Below, one piece after another: positions 24,348-33,498 of a DNA stretch of 64,000 nucleotides (positions are counted from its first letter, which is position 1; each line of letters begins with the position of its first letter). Below the pieces are notes generated by a model, which saw nothing but the letters and a program-made list of their open reading frames with translations, was not told the origin of the DNA and did no database searches. Position numbers and translations under genes: made by a program. This DNA is from an uncultured Granulosicoccaceae bacterium. Its GTDB lineage: Bacteria; Pseudomonadota; Gammaproteobacteria; Granulosicoccales; Granulosicoccaceae. Where the stretch lies: contig CALGLE010000001.1 in assembly GCA_937930305.1 (NCBI GenBank), positions 1 through 64,000 of the forward strand, read 5' to 3'.

Positions 24348-27040
24348 TGTTTCTCTCCAGTTTTCACAGCGACGGCAACCTGATTGTTTGGACCAATTCC
24401 CATCCGACGACCGGACCCGGGTGGTACACAGGTAAAAGTCATCGCGCCACCTGTTTGCATAGCCAGATCTTTAATTTGTTCAACGCTGTAAGATTCACTC
24501 GCACGATCACTTTGAAATGTGTTGGTGTCAGTCAATACGAATCCACGTTGTACGTTTTGCACCACGCCTTTTGCGATGAGGTCACATTCAGGGCGTGGAC
24601 TTGTTATTGCCGCTCGCTCTAACAACAGAGCAAGTCGCGCTTTAGTGTCATAGCCACTGTTGGAATGTAGCGTAATTTGCTGACCGACAATCGGTGCATG
24701 GTCACTGTCCATCGCCATAACAAAGTCAACAACTTGTTGTCGCTTGAGAGCACTAGCTTGAGCATTTTGATCGAAATTAAATACAGAACCTTTGAGAAAA
24801 TTATCCAGCGTATCCATGTTGCCATCGTGCATGAAGCCGAACCCCTTAATCTGATCACCGTATTCAATTTCGCTACCCGAGAAACGACCGCTATTACCAA
24901 ACTTCCCGACCTTTTGATACATATTGCGCAAGTGCGGTACTTTGAACTCCTGCGAGATATCGTCCCCTTCAATTGAGCTAGTGCCGGCAGTGCCAAACTG
25001 CCCTTTTTCTGCATCTATGCTGTGGCAGTCGTTGCACGTGAACTGATTCCCCGTGGTGATGGCTTGCATATAAATTTGTTGGCCTTTCGCCTGCGACGGC
25101 GTTAATGAGTTGTCTAATGCCCGGATCGGATTGGGCGGGTATTGCATGGCCAACGCAAAGTCTGCAAACGCAGCCATATCCTCATCATTGAGCAAAGAAG
25201 GGCTACCCAGTAACTGTGGGAACGCGATATTAAATTCACGGAATGCTGCACGCTCTAGGCTTTCACCTTCCATTGCGCTTGCGCCGGTCCGATCACCGCG
25301 CCAATGCATTGGGCCTTGCCCAGTCAGCCCTCTAAGGCTCTGCGTTGTCATTGGGCCTTTCAGTGGATGAAAGGTTGCTGAACCTTGCGGTGTGAGCGCA
25401 AGATTAACAAACCGGTTCGGATTCTCAACCACTTCTTCATCCGGGTTACCGAGGTCCCACGCCAAACCATCAACGTCGCCGAATACATGACAGGAGCTGC
25501 ATGAGGCATCCCCGTGACTAGAGAAGTCAGTGGCGTTATATAGAAACGGACGACCTGCGATTATTATTTCGGGCTCTGGGTTAAAGAGCGCTGTGCTGGC
25601 AATTACCGTATTAGTACTAGTATCGATCGCTGCAATGCTGTTGTTAAAACGCGTCATTACATAGAGTCGGCTTTGCGCTTCATCTAACACTAATCCGGTG
25701 GGGCCTCCGGCACCAAGGGACACTTGCGTGGTTTCAGATACCTCAAAACTATTGTTAGTCAGTTCAGAGGTATCGTAAATGACAACTTTCTCGGAACCAA
25801 AACCCGCCACGTACAGAGTGCCGCCGTCTGCTGTAATTGCCATACCCATAGGTTGTGCGATGCTTTTCTGCCGCTGTTCATTGGTAGTGCTGGCCTGCGA
25901 ATGATCCAGATGCTTGTTTAAGTGGACGGACGTTACGTTGTCGCCGTCGATGACCGTAATTCTGCTTTGTGCGATATTGCCTCGCACTGTGGTGTTACCG
26001 CTAATGCCTTCACCCTCAAATCGAATTAAGTTGTTGGCGTCGGTGTTACTCACATACACAGCACCGGTAACGGGGTTTGTTGCCATGTTGAATAATGTCG
26101 TCCCCACCCCAGAAATCTGTTTAACAACAGTAGGTTCATCCGTTGCACTAATAACAAAGACATCTTGATCAGGCAGTGTAAATTTAACTAAACTGTCGTA
26201 GCTAACGTTGTTTAGATCAGCCACTTGCCCGGTGTCATCTCGCCAGTTGTTACCATCAAACTGCAAAATTAGCCCGGTATCAGGTTGAACTGGCCCGTCA
26301 CTACTTTGCACCGGACCAGACTTCGCAATACCGTTCTCACCAATCGTTGTAGTTTGGTTGCCAGAATGCATCACAGCCGCATAAACCGATGCACCATCCG
26401 GACTGACTGTTAACGATCTGGGTGTATCACCAAACAAGGACAAAACCGTTATGGGGTCTCCACCAATCGACTCGCCTGTAGCATTTGCATCAAAAACCCA
26501 GACGTCTGCACGCCCCACCGAGGGTGTGGACAACTGTGCATCTATGGGCTGGTCATCTGGACCATTCTGGCCCCGATGAGCCGTTGTGATAAACGCCAGT
26601 GAATTGTCGTTACCGGCGAATACAATGTCTCGCGGTTCATCGCCAACTAATAGGGTTTCAACTACGCGTGGCGGCTGCGCTTCCAAGTCCACGATACTGA
26701 CACTGTCCGAGAGATGATTGATTACCCACGCCCGCGTGCTGCCAAACAGCGCGACGGCTACCGGTTCCATGCCAACGGGCACCGAGTACTCAGACTCTAA
26801 CCCGTCAACCGTAACTGAAAATATATCCAGAGTCGCATTCGGTGTATTCGTCGCAAACAGTCGAGAGCCATCGGCGGATAAGGCCAGTGGCCTGACTTGA
26901 CCCGATTCAAACGCAACAAACTCACTGGCTGTGGTGACAGTGGGTACGGGATTATCAGCTTCACTGTTCGAACCAGAACCATCGCATGCAGATTGCCCGA
27001 AAGATAGGCAGACCAACATTGATACGCTGATGAAACGCAT
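24344..27040 (-). CDS. Di-haem c-type cytochrome lipoprotein with beta-propeller
   Basis: An 898-residue envelope protein. The signal ends in a lipobox (FGQSACDGSG, Cys about residue 19). Residues about 40-520 form YncE-like beta-propeller repeats (LSADGSRLFATNTPNATLDIFSV, VALFGSTRAWVINHLSDSVSIVDLE, MAITADGGTLYVAGFGSEKVVIYD). The C-terminal part has two haem c sites, CSSCH (about 532-536) and CNDCH, with FKVPHLRNMYQKVGKFGNSG and GFGFMHDGNMDTLDNFL, as in di-haem cytochrome c peroxidase/MauG relatives. It probably oxidises or senses a periplasmic substrate. First gene of a coupled pair with the S41 lipoprotein. Confidence 0.82.
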   Translation of the reverse strand: MRFISVSMLVCLSFGQSACDGSGSNSEADNPVPTVTTASEFVAFESGQVRPLALSADGSRLFATNTPNATLDIFSVTVDGLESEYSVPVGMEPVAVALFGSTRAWVINHLSDSVSIVDLEAQPPRVVETLLVGDEPRDIVFAGNDNSLAFITTAHRGQNGPDDQPIDAQLSTPSVGRADVWVFDANATGESIGGDPITVLSLFGDTPRSLTVSPDGASVYAAVMHSGNQTTTIGENGIAKSGPVQSSDGPVQPDTGLILQFDGNNWRDDTGQVADLNNVSYDSLVKFTLPDQDVFVISATDEPTVVKQISGVGTTLFNMATNPVTGAVYVSNTDANNLIRFEGEGISGNTTVRGNIAQSRITVIDGDNVTSVHLNKHLDHSQASTTNEQRQKSIAQPMGMAITADGGTLYVAGFGSEKVVIYDTSELTNNSFEVSETTQVSLGAGGPTGLVLDEAQSRLYVMTRFNNSIAAIDTSTNTVIASTALFNPEPEIIIAGRPFLYNATDFSSHGDASCSSCHVFGDVDGLAWDLGNPDEEVVENPNRFVNLALTPQGSATFHPLKGPMTTQSLRGLTGQGPMHWRGDRTGASAMEGESLERAAFREFNIAFPQLLGSPSLLNDEDMAAFADFALAMQYPPNPIRALDNSLTPSQAKGQQIYMQAITTGNQFTCNDCHSIDAEKGQFGTAGTSSIEGDDISQEFKVPHLRNMYQKVGKFGNSGRFSGSEIEYGDQIKGFGFMHDGNMDTLDNFLKGSVFNFDQNAQASALKRQQVVDFVMAMDSDHAPIVGQQITLHSNSGYDTKARLALLLERAAITSPRPECDLIAKGVVQNVQRGFVLTDTNTFQSDRASESYSVEQIKDLAMQTGGAMTFTCVPPGSGRRMGIGPNNQVAVAVKTGEKQ

Positions 27041-27208
27041 GGTAGCAACTCCTTTTATTATCCAACTTGGTTCGCTGGACAGGTTCCAACTTCACGGGGG
27101 AAATTATTCTATCTACAGCAATACGAAGGTGTAACAGATTGTTCGCGTGCCGTTACTTTATATACCGCAACCAAAGCAAAGTGTTACCAGCATCGACTAT
27201 TTGTTTCT

Positions 27209-28570
27209 TCACCCCGTTTCAAACGGCAAACGCAGCACAATCGCCTTACCCGACTCCGTCGGTGTCGTAAACAGTTCCCCTTGATGCATACGCGCCACAT
27301 CTTTTGCAATAGATAAGCCCAAGCCGCTTCCCGGGTGATCGGTGCCATCGGTACGAAAAGGTTGTGTTAGTTGCTGGAAATGATCTTCCGAGATTTCCTC
27401 ACCATCATCCGTAACGATCACGTCCACCGTATTCTTCGTACTGGATATTTGTGTGGATAGCGATACGTTGGCACCGGCCTGGTTGTGTAGTATGGCGTTA
27501 TGAACCAAGTTGCCAATGGCCTCGCCCAGCAGGGTTCGATCGCCCACCACGTTAATACATTTTTCTAGACTGGACACCGAAAATTCTTGCGCGCTATCGA
27601 ATGCCAGTGGTGCCATTTCTACTGCCTTTTCATTGACTAATTCATTGAGGTCAAACTGAGTAAACTGCTGCGCATCCATTGCATGCGCTTTTGCGCTGGC
27701 GAGCATGTTGTTTACCATCAGAGCCGACTTGTCAGACACGGCCAAAATTTGTTGCAAGCCTGCACGCAACTCTTCATGGGATTCACTTTCCAGTGAGGAC
27801 TGGGCCTGAATTTTTATCGCGGCGATGGGGTTGCGCAGTTGATGGGCCGCATCACCAATAAATCGTTCACGGTTTTTTTTGCTACGTGCCACACGACCGA
27901 GCAAGGTATTCATCGACTGGACAATACCCGAGAGTTCTACCGGTACTTTTTGTCGAATGGGTGATAAGGCAAAAGCGGATCGTTTGTCAATGGACGTTTG
28001 TAATCCTGCCAAGGGCCGCATGCCCTCTTTCACTGCAAACCATACGATGATGCCCGCAATCAGCGAAAGCAGGACTAATCTCAATGCGGATCGGGCAAAC
28101 AAGTGAAACGTTAATTCACCACGCTGCGATAAGCGCTGCCATGTCGTAATGGTTGTAATGCCGTTCAGTTCTCTGTCGGTTAAGTCGCGTAGTATTTGTA
28201 CCGCGCGTACCGCTTCACCCAGATGCTCTCCATCGTAGAAAACTGGATTTAACAACGTTGGCGTTTCTACGGTTGGCCTGGGAAAGCCGCTGTAGCCTGT
28301 CACAAACGCGCCATTGGGTCCACGAACATGATAGAAAAACTGCTCTCCCAACGATTCCGTTAACGAGTCTAGTGTGGCTTCAGCCAACAGTGACCCGTTC
28401 GAGGCAATGACGTGTTCTAGTATGGTAAGAGAAGCGGCCAACAACGTTCGGTCGTTCAGATCACTGGATACTTTTCGTGCATGAAAAAAGGTTTCTATTG
28501 CCACTAGTGCGGCAACTAGTGCCAATGGCAACATCAGCCACAATGTTAATGCAGTACGAATAGACTTCAT
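27209..28570 (-). CDS. Sensor histidine kinase, TctE/QseC-like
   Basis: A 453-residue kinase with two membrane helices (about 10-28 and 160-180) around a periplasmic sensor domain. Next come a HAMP-like region, the H-box FIGDAAHQLRNPIAAIKIQ with the phosphorylated His, the N-box LVHNAILHN, and the G-boxes VTDDGEEI and GSGLGLSIAKDVARMH. The periplasmic YSGFPRPT and PVFYDGEHLG segments match the TctE tricarboxylate sensor domain. It follows the response regulator by 5 bp, and the TTT transport genes are divergent, so it likely senses an organic acid. Confidence 0.9.
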   Translation of the reverse strand: MKSIRTALTLWLMLPLALVAALVAIETFFHARKVSSDLNDRTLLAASLTILEHVIASNGSLLAEATLDSLTESLGEQFFYHVRGPNGAFVTGYSGFPRPTVETPTLLNPVFYDGEHLGEAVRAVQILRDLTDRELNGITTITTWQRLSQRGELTFHLFARSALRLVLLSLIAGIIVWFAVKEGMRPLAGLQTSIDKRSAFALSPIRQKVPVELSGIVQSMNTLLGRVARSKKNRERFIGDAAHQLRNPIAAIKIQAQSSLESESHEELRAGLQQILAVSDKSALMVNNMLASAKAHAMDAQQFTQFDLNELVNEKAVEMAPLAFDSAQEFSVSSLEKCINVVGDRTLLGEAIGNLVHNAILHNQAGANVSLSTQISSTKNTVDVIVTDDGEEISEDHFQQLTQPFRTDGTDHPGSGLGLSIAKDVARMHQGELFTTPTESGKAIVLRLPFETG

Positions 28571-28575
28571 AACGA

Positions 28576-29247
28576 TTATTGCTTTGCCAGCCGAAAACTG
28601 TATCCCAGTCCACGTGCCGTTTTAATTTCTGCACCACTTCCGGCAATGCGTTTTCGCAAACGATGAATGTAAAGCTCAACGGTTTTCTCGTCGGCTTCAG
28701 AACCCATCCCGTATAAGTGATCAATTATTTGGTCTTTTGAAATTATCCGGTTCCGACCGTTGATTAAAATCTCAGCCAGTGCGTATTCTCGCCGAGGAAG
28801 ATCGATCAGCTCATTGTTAATCTTAATTTGGCGAGCGTTGGGATCGAACTCCAATTGGCCCACACGAATAACCTCATTAATCACTTTCTCAGCTCGCCGC
28901 ATCAGCGCTCGAGCTCGGGCTTTGAGTTCTGCCAAATCGAACGGTTTCTCCAGATAATCGTCCGCCCCCAAATCCAGTCCGTCCACTTTATCAGTGAGCG
29001 TGGCTCTCGCAGTCAACAGCAACACCGGCGTTTGCACGTTGCGTTGACGCAGGTTTCTTAACAACTCAAGCCCTGATAAGCCCGGGAGATTAATATCCAA
29101 AATGATGAGATCAACAGCCTCTCGAGACAAATACTGGTTCGCTTTTACCCCGTCATAGATCACATCCACACCGTGACCGTCTGCACGAAACGACTTCGCT
29201 AGGCCGTCCGCCAAAGGGTGATTGTCTTCAACAATGAGTAGTCGCAA
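28576..29247 (-). CDS. OmpR-family response regulator, TctD-like
   Basis: A 223-residue regulator. The receiver domain shows the acidic pair in LIVEDNHPLA, the phosphoacceptor Asp in LIILDINLPGLSG and the conserved Lys in YLEKPFDLAEL. A winged-helix DNA-binding domain follows (DLPRREYALAEILINGRNRIISKDQIIDHLYG, VELYIHRLRKRI). It is cotranscribed with the kinase and divergent from the tctC-like gene across 116 bp, and is the probable activator of the transport genes. Confidence 0.92.
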   Translation of the reverse strand: MRLLIVEDNHPLADGLAKSFRADGHGVDVIYDGVKANQYLSREAVDLIILDINLPGLSGLELLRNLRQRNVQTPVLLLTARATLTDKVDGLDLGADDYLEKPFDLAELKARARALMRRAEKVINEVIRVGQLEFDPNARQIKINNELIDLPRREYALAEILINGRNRIISKDQIIDHLYGMGSEADEKTVELYIHRLRKRIAGSGAEIKTARGLGYSFRLAKQ

Positions 29248-29363
29248 GAGAATAATCTTCGGCAGTGAAAGCTTGATGAAAGGTAGGCTTGATACAAATG
29301 CCCGAGTACCGCGCAGAGTCTGCGTGGCGCTAACCGAATAAACTTATCATGTTGGAGGTCTTT

Positions 29364-30449
29364 ATGAAAACCAAGAAGTCGTGGGCCAGTGTTCTGGTCG
29401 CCAGTGTATTCGCATTTGGCAGCTCTCTCAGCGCTCAAGCGGCTGATCTTTCGGGTAAAACAGTGGAATGGGTTATACCGTTTTCCGAAACCGGTGGTTC
29501 CGCAAAATGGGCTAATTTCTTCGCACCGCTGTTATCAGAGGAGCTTCCAGGCAACCCGGCGGTGGTCGTAAAATTTATGCCTGGGGCTGGCTCAACGAAA
29601 GGCGCTAATTGGTTTCAGGAGCAGTCCGATGGCGATGGCACACTCATTTTCGGTTCTTCCGGATCCACTCAGTTCCCCTACTTGCTGGGGGACCCACGCG
29701 TACGTTATGAATACAAAGACTGGAATCCAGTCATGGCTTCAGGAACGGGCGGCGTTGCCTACCTGAATGCCGAAGCGGGTACCAAGTTCGACGGTTCTGC
29801 CAACAACCTAAAAGACATGACGTTCATTTACGGTAATCAAGGCGCTACCCGTCTTGATCTAGTACCAGCACTCGCTTGGGAAATGCTAGGCATTAACGTC
29901 GAGCACGTGATGGGCATCAAAGGTCGAGGCGACGGCCGCAAGATGTTTGAAAGCGGTGAGGCAACCATTGACTATCAGACTTCTTCGGGTTACTTGTCCG
30001 GTTCCGCAGAAATGGTGGAAAGCGGCAAAGCGGTTCCAATGATGACTTGGGGTTCACTGGATGAATCAGGCAACATTGTTCGCGACCCCACATTCCCAGA
30101 TATGCCAACCTTTAAAGAAGTCTGCGAAAAAACGGATGGTTGTGAAACGTCTGGTGAAGCGTGGGATGCATGGAAGGCCTTCTTTGTAGCAGGTTTTCCG
30201 TCCCAAAAGTTGGCGTTCCTGCCAGCCGGTACCTCACAAGAAATCATTGATATGTACGTTAAAGCATTTGATGCTATTAAGGCACGCCCTGATTTCGCTG
30301 AAATTTCAGCTAAGCGTATCGGTAAATATCCTATGTTTACCGGTGCCGGTGCAGAGTCTGCGCTTGCCAGTGCGATCACTGTGCCCGACCCTGCTAAGCA
30401 GTACGTAACCGGTTGGTTGAAAGATGAGTTTGGTGTGGAGTTAAAATAA
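29364..30449 (+). CDS. Tripartite tricarboxylate (TTT) transporter binding protein, TctC/Bug family
   Basis: The start is placed at the ATG at 29364 because a GGAGG site precedes it at proper distance; an ATG five codons upstream overlaps that site. The product of about 361 residues has a signal peptide (cut near AQAADLSG) and a Bug-type two-lobed fold (VEWVIPFSETGGSAKWANFFAPLLSEEL, KFMPGAGSTKGANW). It captures a carboxylate, or another small anion, in the periplasm for the permease downstream. A strong hairpin lies between this gene and the permease. Confidence 0.88.
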   Translation: MKTKKSWASVLVASVFAFGSSLSAQAADLSGKTVEWVIPFSETGGSAKWANFFAPLLSEELPGNPAVVVKFMPGAGSTKGANWFQEQSDGDGTLIFGSSGSTQFPYLLGDPRVRYEYKDWNPVMASGTGGVAYLNAEAGTKFDGSANNLKDMTFIYGNQGATRLDLVPALAWEMLGINVEHVMGIKGRGDGRKMFESGEATIDYQTSSGYLSGSAEMVESGKAVPMMTWGSLDESGNIVRDPTFPDMPTFKEVCEKTDGCETSGEAWDAWKAFFVAGFPSQKLAFLPAGTSQEIIDMYVKAFDAIKARPDFAEISAKRIGKYPMFTGAGAESALASAITVPDPAKQYVTGWLKDEFGVELK

Positions 30450-30495
30450 GTCGTTCGAATGGCTTATATATACTAAATAACTGTTAGACACTGCG

Positions 30496-30525
30496 GCCAC
30501 TAAATCGGTTAACCGGTTTAGTGGC
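30496..30525 (+). terminator. Long hairpin between binding-protein and permease genes
   Basis: A 30-bp inverted repeat, starting GCCACTAAA and ending TTTAGTGGC, symmetric except for one T-G wobble, followed by TTAAATTTTT. It lies 46 bp after the tctC-like stop. It can act as a partial terminator or a 3-prime stabiliser, letting the binding protein be made in excess over the permease. Confidence 0.75.
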
Positions 30526-30561
30526 TTAAATTTTTATCCCATCCACGCCGTCCGGGAGCGA

Positions 30562-32592
30562 ATGATGGACCTTTTTCTTGATGCGCTTCCCGCACTCAGT
30601 TCGGCATTTTCCCAAATACTGCAGCCGCACGTACTGGCCTATTTGTTTATAGGGGTTGTTATGGGACTGTGCGTCGGTGTCTTCCCCGGTTTGGGGGGCA
30701 TTGCCGGTCTATCGTTATTATTGCCTTTCATGTTCGGTATGGAGCCAATTCTGGGTTTGGCTCTGATGATTGGGATGGTCGCGGTAGTCCCCACTTCTGA
30801 TACGTTTGCATCGGTGCTTATGGGAATCCCAGGGTCATCCGCGTCACAGGCGACGGTGCTGGACGGTTTTCCTATGGCTAAACGTGGGCAAGCGGCACGG
30901 GCTTTGTCTGCAGCGTTTGCCTCGTCCCTGTTTGGCGGGTTAGTGGGTGCCATGTTCCTGACTCTATTTATTTTAGTCGCAAGACCCGTGGTGCTGTTGT
31001 TTAAATCACCAGAACTGCTGATGGTGTCGGTCTTTGGTTTGTCGATGGTAGGCATTCTTGCTGGACGCATTGCACTTAAGGGGGTGGTTGCAGCAGGTCT
31101 TGGACTGCTGGTAGGAACAATTGGCGAAGGTCCATTTAATGGTGAACTGCGCATGTCGAGTTATGACCTGCCTTACTTAACCGACGGGTTAAAGCTGGTC
31201 ATAGTTGGGCTAGGGATTTTTGCCATACCCGAAATTGTTGCGCTGCTGCGAAAAGACAAAGCGATTTCTGAAAAACCGAACCTTGGTAGTGGATGGAGCG
31301 ACGGGATAAAAGATTGGTGGGCGAACAAATGGCTGTCGGCACGCTGCTCAATCATCGGTGTAGTTGTGGGTGTCATCCCTGGCTTGGGTGGCTCAGTGGT
31401 TGACTGGATTGCCTATGGGCACGCGGTGCAGTCAGCCAAAGATAAAAGCGGTTTCGGGTCTGGGGATGTGCGCGGTGTGATTGGCCCTGAAAGTTCGAAC
31501 AACGCCAAAGAAGGCGGTGGGCTGGTTCCTACGCTGTTGTTTGGGATTCCTGGTTCCGGTTCTATGGCCATTTTCATTGGCGCATTGGCTTTACTTGGCA
31601 GCGGCATTGATGTTGGGCCTTCTTTACTAGAAAACAATCTCGACTTTACTTATTCCATCGTGTGGCTGCTTGCGCTGGCTAATGTGGTGGCCACAGTGCT
31701 GTGCATTGGATTGTCCACACCCATTTCCAAGTTAACCAACATACGTTTTGTGTTGTTAGCACCGTTTATATTCATGATCATATCCTTCGCCGCGTTTCAG
31801 TCTGGCCAGGATCTTATGGACTTGGTTGCGCTGTTTGCCATTGGGTTTTTAGGCATCTTGATGCGCCGTTTTGACTGGTCTCGTCCCGCCTTTCTCATTG
31901 GCTTTGTGCTGTCAAATCCGGTGGAAAATTATTCCAACAACGCAACCCAAATTGCTGGTGTGAAATTTCGACAAGGGATGGAAACGGGGCTGTCTTATGT
32001 TATGTCGCCCATCGTCTTAATATTGCTTGTGATTACCGTGTTGTCCATTGTGGTTGGACTGCGCCAAGCGAAAAATATTATGGCTGAGGGAGAAGTGCCG
32101 TCGGGTGGAAAGCGTGCGCCGCTGATGTTTTTACTCACCGTTATTGCCTTTATCGGTTTTGCGCTGTACGACGCAGCTAGTATTCCAGATTATGCAGCGG
32201 TGGATAGAGTATTTCCCATGTTCGTCGCTGTCGTGTCTATGGTGAGTGCCGCTGTGTTACTGATTCAAATGATGCTGCAGCCCGAGACCAGCACCCTATT
32301 TGCCGATCGCGAAACGGCCGAAGAAGCTGCGGAAAATACCTACGGTTTGTGGTCAACTCTTGCGTGGTTTGCAGCACTGTTGGTGCTGACATCCCTGGTG
32401 GGGTTTGTTATAGCACTGGCATTGTTTCTGTTTAGTTTTCTTAAAGTGCGCGCCGGTCTATCGGTGATTGGTGCTGCGATGTATACGGCTGCCGGTATCG
32501 CGTTTATATGCTTCATGGCGTGGTCACTGAATCGAGACTTCCCTGCGGGTCTATTGCAAGGGGTTGTGGATTTGCCATGGCCATTGACCTAA
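30562..32592 (+). CDS. TTT transporter permease: TctA-TctB fusion
   Basis: A 676-residue membrane protein. The first about 510 residues are a TctA large permease, with GVFPGLGGIAGLSLLLPFMFGMEP, MGIPGSSASQATVLDGFPMAKRGQAARAL and the second-half equivalents GVIPGLGGSVVDWIAYGHAVQ and GIPGSGSMAIFIGAL. The last about 150 residues (from about KRAPLMFLLTVIAFIGFALYDAASIPDY) have four membrane helices and resemble the small subunit TctB, usually a separate gene. No separate tctB is nearby, which supports a fusion. It imports the substrate bound by the TctC-like protein using the ion gradient. Confidence 0.87.
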   Translation: MMDLFLDALPALSSAFSQILQPHVLAYLFIGVVMGLCVGVFPGLGGIAGLSLLLPFMFGMEPILGLALMIGMVAVVPTSDTFASVLMGIPGSSASQATVLDGFPMAKRGQAARALSAAFASSLFGGLVGAMFLTLFILVARPVVLLFKSPELLMVSVFGLSMVGILAGRIALKGVVAAGLGLLVGTIGEGPFNGELRMSSYDLPYLTDGLKLVIVGLGIFAIPEIVALLRKDKAISEKPNLGSGWSDGIKDWWANKWLSARCSIIGVVVGVIPGLGGSVVDWIAYGHAVQSAKDKSGFGSGDVRGVIGPESSNNAKEGGGLVPTLLFGIPGSGSMAIFIGALALLGSGIDVGPSLLENNLDFTYSIVWLLALANVVATVLCIGLSTPISKLTNIRFVLLAPFIFMIISFAAFQSGQDLMDLVALFAIGFLGILMRRFDWSRPAFLIGFVLSNPVENYSNNATQIAGVKFRQGMETGLSYVMSPIVLILLVITVLSIVVGLRQAKNIMAEGEVPSGGKRAPLMFLLTVIAFIGFALYDAASIPDYAAVDRVFPMFVAVVSMVSAAVLLIQMMLQPETSTLFADRETAEEAAENTYGLWSTLAWFAALLVLTSLVGFVIALALFLFSFLKVRAGLSVIGAAMYTAAGIAFICFMAWSLNRDFPAGLLQGVVDLPWPLT

Positions 32593-32621
32593 CCATTTAT
32601 GGGTATCAAGCGCTGGATAAA

Positions 32622-33302
32622 TCAACGGCCTGCTTGCAATTCTTTAACTCTACAAACCAAGTCTTCCAACTCGGGCTCTTCAAACCCCAATTCATGCATC
32701 TTTTCTGACAATTGAAATAGATAATCGCAATTTCGACCCAAGGGTCCATGTGCGGTGGCTATAGTTCGAACGGTGTCTTCAATCGACAAGTTATCAACAA
32801 ACCGATGGTTCTCTTTATCGACAACGAACGTGAGAATTTTGAACGGTTTTTTTGTCTCAACGCACTGTGCTTCTATCCATGTCGGCTTATAGATGTAATA
32901 AGACATTTCCCTTCGAAATAACACATCAAGTTCTGACGCAGCATTTCTCGCATCTATCCGGAATGCCACGCCGTTACAACAGCCACCCTCTACCAAGCCC
33001 ATCATAAGCCCAGGGCATTCAACCGTCCCTCTACTCAACGTTGTCCAGAAGCAAAACTTTTTTTCGAACCCCTGGATGCTGCATCGACGTTGCTCTTCGT
33101 AATTCAATGCCGGGTTCCAGATCAGGGATCCATAACCAAAAACCCACAGCTCAGAATCCTCTAGAGCACTCAAAGTTTGTTCGACGAGTGTTGCACGCTC
33201 GTTATTAGACATTCGTTCAATATTATTCTGATTGTTATCAACCAGGCGCTCTATTTCGCCGTTAAGTAAGGCTTCTCTGGTTAGTATGGATTTATCTGGC
33301 AT
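32622..33302 (-). CDS. ChaC-like gamma-glutamylcyclotransferase
   Basis: A 226-residue protein. After an N-terminal helical region comes LWVFGYGSLIWNPALNYEEQR, the substrate-binding YGSLI motif of the gamma-glutamylcyclotransferase fold, then KKFCFWTTLSRGTVECPGLMMGLVEGGCCNGVAFRI and the putative catalytic Glu in FRREMSYYIY. ChaC proteins split glutathione to 5-oxoproline and Cys-Gly in the cytoplasm. A single gene, convergent with the TTT permease 29 bp away. Confidence 0.87.
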   Translation of the reverse strand: MPDKSILTREALLNGEIERLVDNNQNNIERMSNNERATLVEQTLSALEDSELWVFGYGSLIWNPALNYEEQRRCSIQGFEKKFCFWTTLSRGTVECPGLMMGLVEGGCCNGVAFRIDARNAASELDVLFRREMSYYIYKPTWIEAQCVETKKPFKILTFVVDKENHRFVDNLSIEDTVRTIATAHGPLGRNCDYLFQLSEKMHELGFEEPELEDLVCRVKELQAGR

Positions 33303-33498
33303 CGGTGTTGTTAGGAAATTAAATAGTTTGTTTAACTAGCAGCAATATAACCAATTCAGGCAGTCCGTGGCTGACGTGATTCCCTTTGATACCTTCGCGA
33401 CACATTAAATGCCATTATGGGTCACGATGGTTACACTTATCAATGATTTAAAGCTGCAACTATTTAGCGTAGCGGGTAACCGTACATGACTAACAGAA

